A program made the translations under genes and the position numbers. This document shows positions 61,828 through 64,000 of a DNA stretch of 64,000 nt, in pieces. Every line of letters starts with the position of its first letter. Position 1 is the stretch's first letter. The notes below the pieces were generated by a model that did not search any database, was not told the DNA's origin, and saw only the letters and a list, made by a program, of their open reading frames with translations. The DNA is taken from assembly GCF_004342065.1 (NCBI RefSeq), contig NZ_SLZU01000004.1:182967-246966 (forward strand). The letters run 5' to 3'. The DNA comes from Primorskyibacter sedentarius. GTDB taxonomy: Bacteria; Pseudomonadota; Alphaproteobacteria; Rhodobacterales; Rhodobacteraceae.

Positions 61828-62838
61828 CTAGTCGAACGTGCCCGCCACCCGGCCCAGCAGCATGAAGGCACGCGCGGTGCGGGTATTGGCGAGTTCGGAG
61901 ATTTCAGCGTCGGACGCATCCCCTTCGAAACTGGCGAAATTCCGATCGAACAGGCGCAGGAAGTGATGGGCCGCATCGCGGAAGATCGGGTCCTGTTTCA
62001 TCCGCCCCGCAGCCAAAGCGAGAGAGGAGCGGTCCCGAATGCCGCCCAGCGGTGCGATGGCGCGCCCCCGTTCGCCCTGGGCAAAGCGGCGCCAGATCTC
62101 GGGGCGGGCCATGTCGGGACGCATGTCATCCATGTAGATGCCATCCTGCGACAGAAGCGTCAGCACGTCCTGAGCCGCCTGGATCAATTGCGCGGTTGCG
62201 CGATCCTTGAGCGCACGGCGCAGCGCGGAAAAGCCTTCCTCGTCATCGGCGGTGTCCGGGAAGTTCAGCGCCCGCATCATATCGGCCTTGGAAAGCGGCG
62301 GGATCAGCGCCTCGGCCGGGGTGCCAAGCGCCAGCAGCCCCTGATCTTCGCTTTGCGGGGCGTCCGATGGCGCGCTCGGCGCCGGGCCGGGCCGTGGCAT
62401 CTCGCGCGAGGAAGTGAACATGGCAAGCGCGGTGTCGGTCTTGCGTTGGGCCGCCGCGATCTCGTCAAGCTTTCTGGTGATCGTGGCCGACGCGTTGTCG
62501 CCCTTGGCCTTGGATTGCGCGACATAGGCCTGCCGGATCTGCTCGAGTGCTGAGTGCAGCTTGTCGCTTTCCTCCAGCATTGCATGTGTCGCGCGCATCG
62601 TCACCGCGGCAACCCAGATCATCGCCAGCGGCAGGCACAGCGTCAGCAGCATCAGGGGAATACGCAGCGTGCCAAGCGCGCTTTCACCGCCAGAGCTGAA
62701 AAGCAGCGTTCCACCGGCAATGAGCAGCCATAGACCGCCCAGGGCGATTGCCGAGATCTCTATCCCGGTGATCCCGGTCGCCCGGGGCCGGTGGTAGATG
62801 CCCAACGGTGTCGGGCGGCTTTCGGAAGTGTCGGCCAT
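61828..62838 (-). CDS. Conserved hypothetical membrane protein
   Basis: 336 residues. Two membrane helices (about 28-47 and 58-80), a charged coiled coil (about 84-135), a proline/serine-rich linker (about 148-168), and a soluble domain (about 170-336) with LTLLSQDGIYMDDMRPDMARPEIWRRFAQG and HHFLRLFDRNFASFEGDASDAE. The C-terminal text resembles a family I know only as an uncharacterised protein in Rhodobacterales. It lies 25 bp after greA on the same strand. Confidence 0.7.
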   Translation of the reverse strand: MADTSESRPTPLGIYHRPRATGITGIEISAIALGGLWLLIAGGTLLFSSGGESALGTLRIPLMLLTLCLPLAMIWVAAVTMRATHAMLEESDKLHSALEQIRQAYVAQSKAKGDNASATITRKLDEIAAAQRKTDTALAMFTSSREMPRPGPAPSAPSDAPQSEDQGLLALGTPAEALIPPLSKADMMRALNFPDTADDEEGFSALRRALKDRATAQLIQAAQDVLTLLSQDGIYMDDMRPDMARPEIWRRFAQGERGRAIAPLGGIRDRSSLALAAGRMKQDPIFRDAAHHFLRLFDRNFASFEGDASDAEISELANTRTARAFMLLGRVAGTFD

Positions 62839-62863
62839 GTCCGTGCCTCTGGCTAGCCTCGTG

Positions 62864-63334
62864 TCAGATATAATCGATCTTGAGCACTTCGTAAGTCCTT
62901 ACACCGCCGGGTGTGCGAACTTCGACGCTGTCGCCTTCTTCCTTGCCGATCAATGCGCGGGCAATGGGCGACTTGATGTTGAGCAGCCCTTTTTCGACAT
63001 TCGCCTGATGCTCCCCCACGATCTGCCAGGTCTTCTCTTCGTCGGTATCTTCGTCCACCAGCGTGACAGTGGCGCCGAACTTGATCGCGCCAGACAGCTT
63101 GGTGGGGTCGATCACCTCGGCAAGGCCGATCACGCCTTCGAGCTCTTTGATCCGGCCCTCGATGAAGCTTTGTTTTTCGCGGGCAGAGTGATACTCGGCG
63201 TTTTCCGACAGGTCGCCATGTTCGCGCGCCTCGGCGATGGCACGGATGATGGCCGGACGCTCCTCGGATTTGAGCGTTTTCAATTCGGTCTCTAGCGCGG
63301 TATGGCCCGCGCGGGTCATAGGTATCTTTTCCAT
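62864..63334 (-). CDS. greA: Transcription elongation factor GreA
   Basis: 156 residues, the usual length. The N-terminal coiled coil carries the acidic tip [20 protein letters not shown], which reaches the polymerase active site and stimulates RNA cleavage; the C-terminal FKBP-like domain has [21 protein letters not shown] 63334 gives [15 protein letters not shown]; the longer frame to 63514 has no support. Confidence 0.97.
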   Translation of the reverse strand: MEKIPMTRAGHTALETELKTLKSEERPAIIRAIAEAREHGDLSENAEYHSAREKQSFIEGRIKELEGVIGLAEVIDPTKLSGAIKFGATVTLVDEDTDEEKTWQIVGEHQANVEKGLLNIKSPIARALIGKEEGDSVEVRTPGGVRTYEVLKIDYI

Positions 63335-63435
63335 TGGTCTGTTCCGAAGCGGCCGTCCTGTCGCCGACGCCGCATAAGCTGGTGAATGTTCGACATTTGT
63401 GGCGCAGAAAGACTGACCCGACGCCGTAGCCCATT

Positions 63436-63464
63436 GCAATAGGGCAGATAAGGTTGACGCGCAA
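63436..63464 (-). promoter_or_regulatory. Possible greA promoter
   Basis: On the minus strand TTGCGC (63459-63464) and TATTGC (63436-63441) are spaced by exactly 17 nt, about 100 bp upstream of greA. Matches to consensus are moderate. Confidence 0.3.
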
Positions 63465-63605
63465 TCGGGTCGATTATGGGCGTCGGCGGGAAAATACCGA
63501 GCAGATAGCAGCAATAACGCCGTGTCGCGATTGACCGCTTTGGTCCTTCACGATAGCCATTCGCGCAACATTATTACGGTTGCATGGACCGGAAAGGGGA
63601 GCGGC

Positions 63606-64000
63606 ATGGCTGACGAAACACGCGAAGCGATGGAATATGACGTGGTGATCGTGGGGGCGGGGCCTGCCGGTCTGTCGGCAGCGATCCGCCTGAAACAACT
63701 GGATGCCGATCTGCAAGTCGTCGTGCTGGAAAAAGGATCAGAGGTCGGCGCGCATATCCTGTCGGGTGCGGTGCTTGACCCGTGCGGTCTGGATGCCCTG
63801 ATGCCGGACTGGAAAGAAAAAGGTGCGCCGATCACCGTACCGGTGCGCGAAGACCGGTTTTACATGCTGGGCGAGGCGGGCGGCATCCGCATCCCCAATT
63901 TCCCGATGCCGCCGCTGATGAACAATCACGGCAACTACATCGTCTCGATGGGCAATGTCTGTCGCTGGATGGCCGAACAGGCCGAGGAAATGGGTGTCGA
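63606..64000 (+). CDS. Electron transfer flavoprotein-ubiquinone oxidoreductase, N-terminal part
   Basis: The frame runs off the window end. [24 protein letters not shown] is the FAD-binding GxGxxG motif, followed by [22 protein letters not shown], a text specific to ETF-QO. It passes electrons from acyl-CoA dehydrogenases through ETF to ubiquinone, so it links functionally to the acyl-CoA dehydrogenase at 56577. GGAAAGGGGAG precedes ATG 63606. Membrane segment and 4Fe-4S part lie beyond the window. Confidence 0.93.
   Translation, partial: MADETREAMEYDVVIVGAGPAGLSAAIRLKQLDADLQVVVLEKGSEVGAHILSGAVLDPCGLDALMPDWKEKGAPITVPVREDRFYMLGEAGGIRIPNFPMPPLMNNHGNYIVSMGNVCRWMAEQAEEMGV

Overview
The window is a stretch of a GC-rich alphaproteobacterial chromosome, most likely a marine Rhodobacteraceae (Roseobacter group). 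The signs are an FtsK-LolA pair, a tiny aa3-type cytochrome c oxidase subunit IV, a zinc-free 41-residue L36, an ErcS-like PAS hybrid kinase, a DmdC-type long acyl-CoA dehydrogenase and heavy investment in ABC and tripartite solute transporters. There is no rRNA, CRISPR array or intact mobile element.

Layout. 1-5.9 kb: 3' end of ftsK, lolA, a lipoprotein lytic transglycosylase, hspQ, an orphan RsbV/RsbW-like pair, a thiolase and a 53-residue membrane protein. 5.9-17.6 kb: a two-component system (hybrid kinase plus OmpR-type regulator) divergent from a full LIV-type ABC transporter bracketed by two acyl-CoA ligases, which looks like an uptake-and-activation module for an organic acid. 17.9-25 kb: rpmJ, tRNA-Val(GAC), N-formylglutamate amidohydrolase, (S)-ureidoglycine aminohydrolase and a YhaN/YhaO-like SMC-type ATPase and nuclease pair. 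25-38 kb: an eleven-gene minus-strand carbohydrate operon (binding protein, two permeases, ATPase, two Gfo/Idh dehydrogenase plus TIM-barrel isomerase pairs, aldo/keto reductase, GH43 beta-xylosidase, PD40 propeller protein) with a divergent LacI regulator and two LacI-type operators between them.

38.2-46.1 kb: tRNA-Cys followed by a decayed tyrosine recombinase, then an accessory-looking cluster for an organic or sugar acid: RraA-family protein, ketoglutarate-semialdehyde-type dehydrogenase, TctC-TctB-TctA transporter and a GntR/FCD regulator. 46.3-54 kb: ring-cleavage-type VOC protein and DoxX with a divergent LysR regulator, then an RND efflux pair with extended C-termini. 54-64 kb: mostly housekeeping genes: stand-alone DsbD N-domain, YqgE/AlgH, Sua5-type t6A synthase, DmdC-like acyl-CoA dehydrogenase, metallo-beta-lactamase-fold hydrolase, DUF6173, COX IV, AzlC/AzlD, GreA and the start of ETF-ubiquinone oxidoreductase. 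The last is a natural electron sink for the acyl-CoA dehydrogenase.

The most interesting signals are the possible oxidative (3-keto) glycoside-cleavage operon with a cytosolic PD40 protein, the two ligases around the LIV transporter, a possible small RNA behind hspQ, and the integrase remnant beside tRNA-Cys. Assignments rest on reading motifs by eye; no database search was run.
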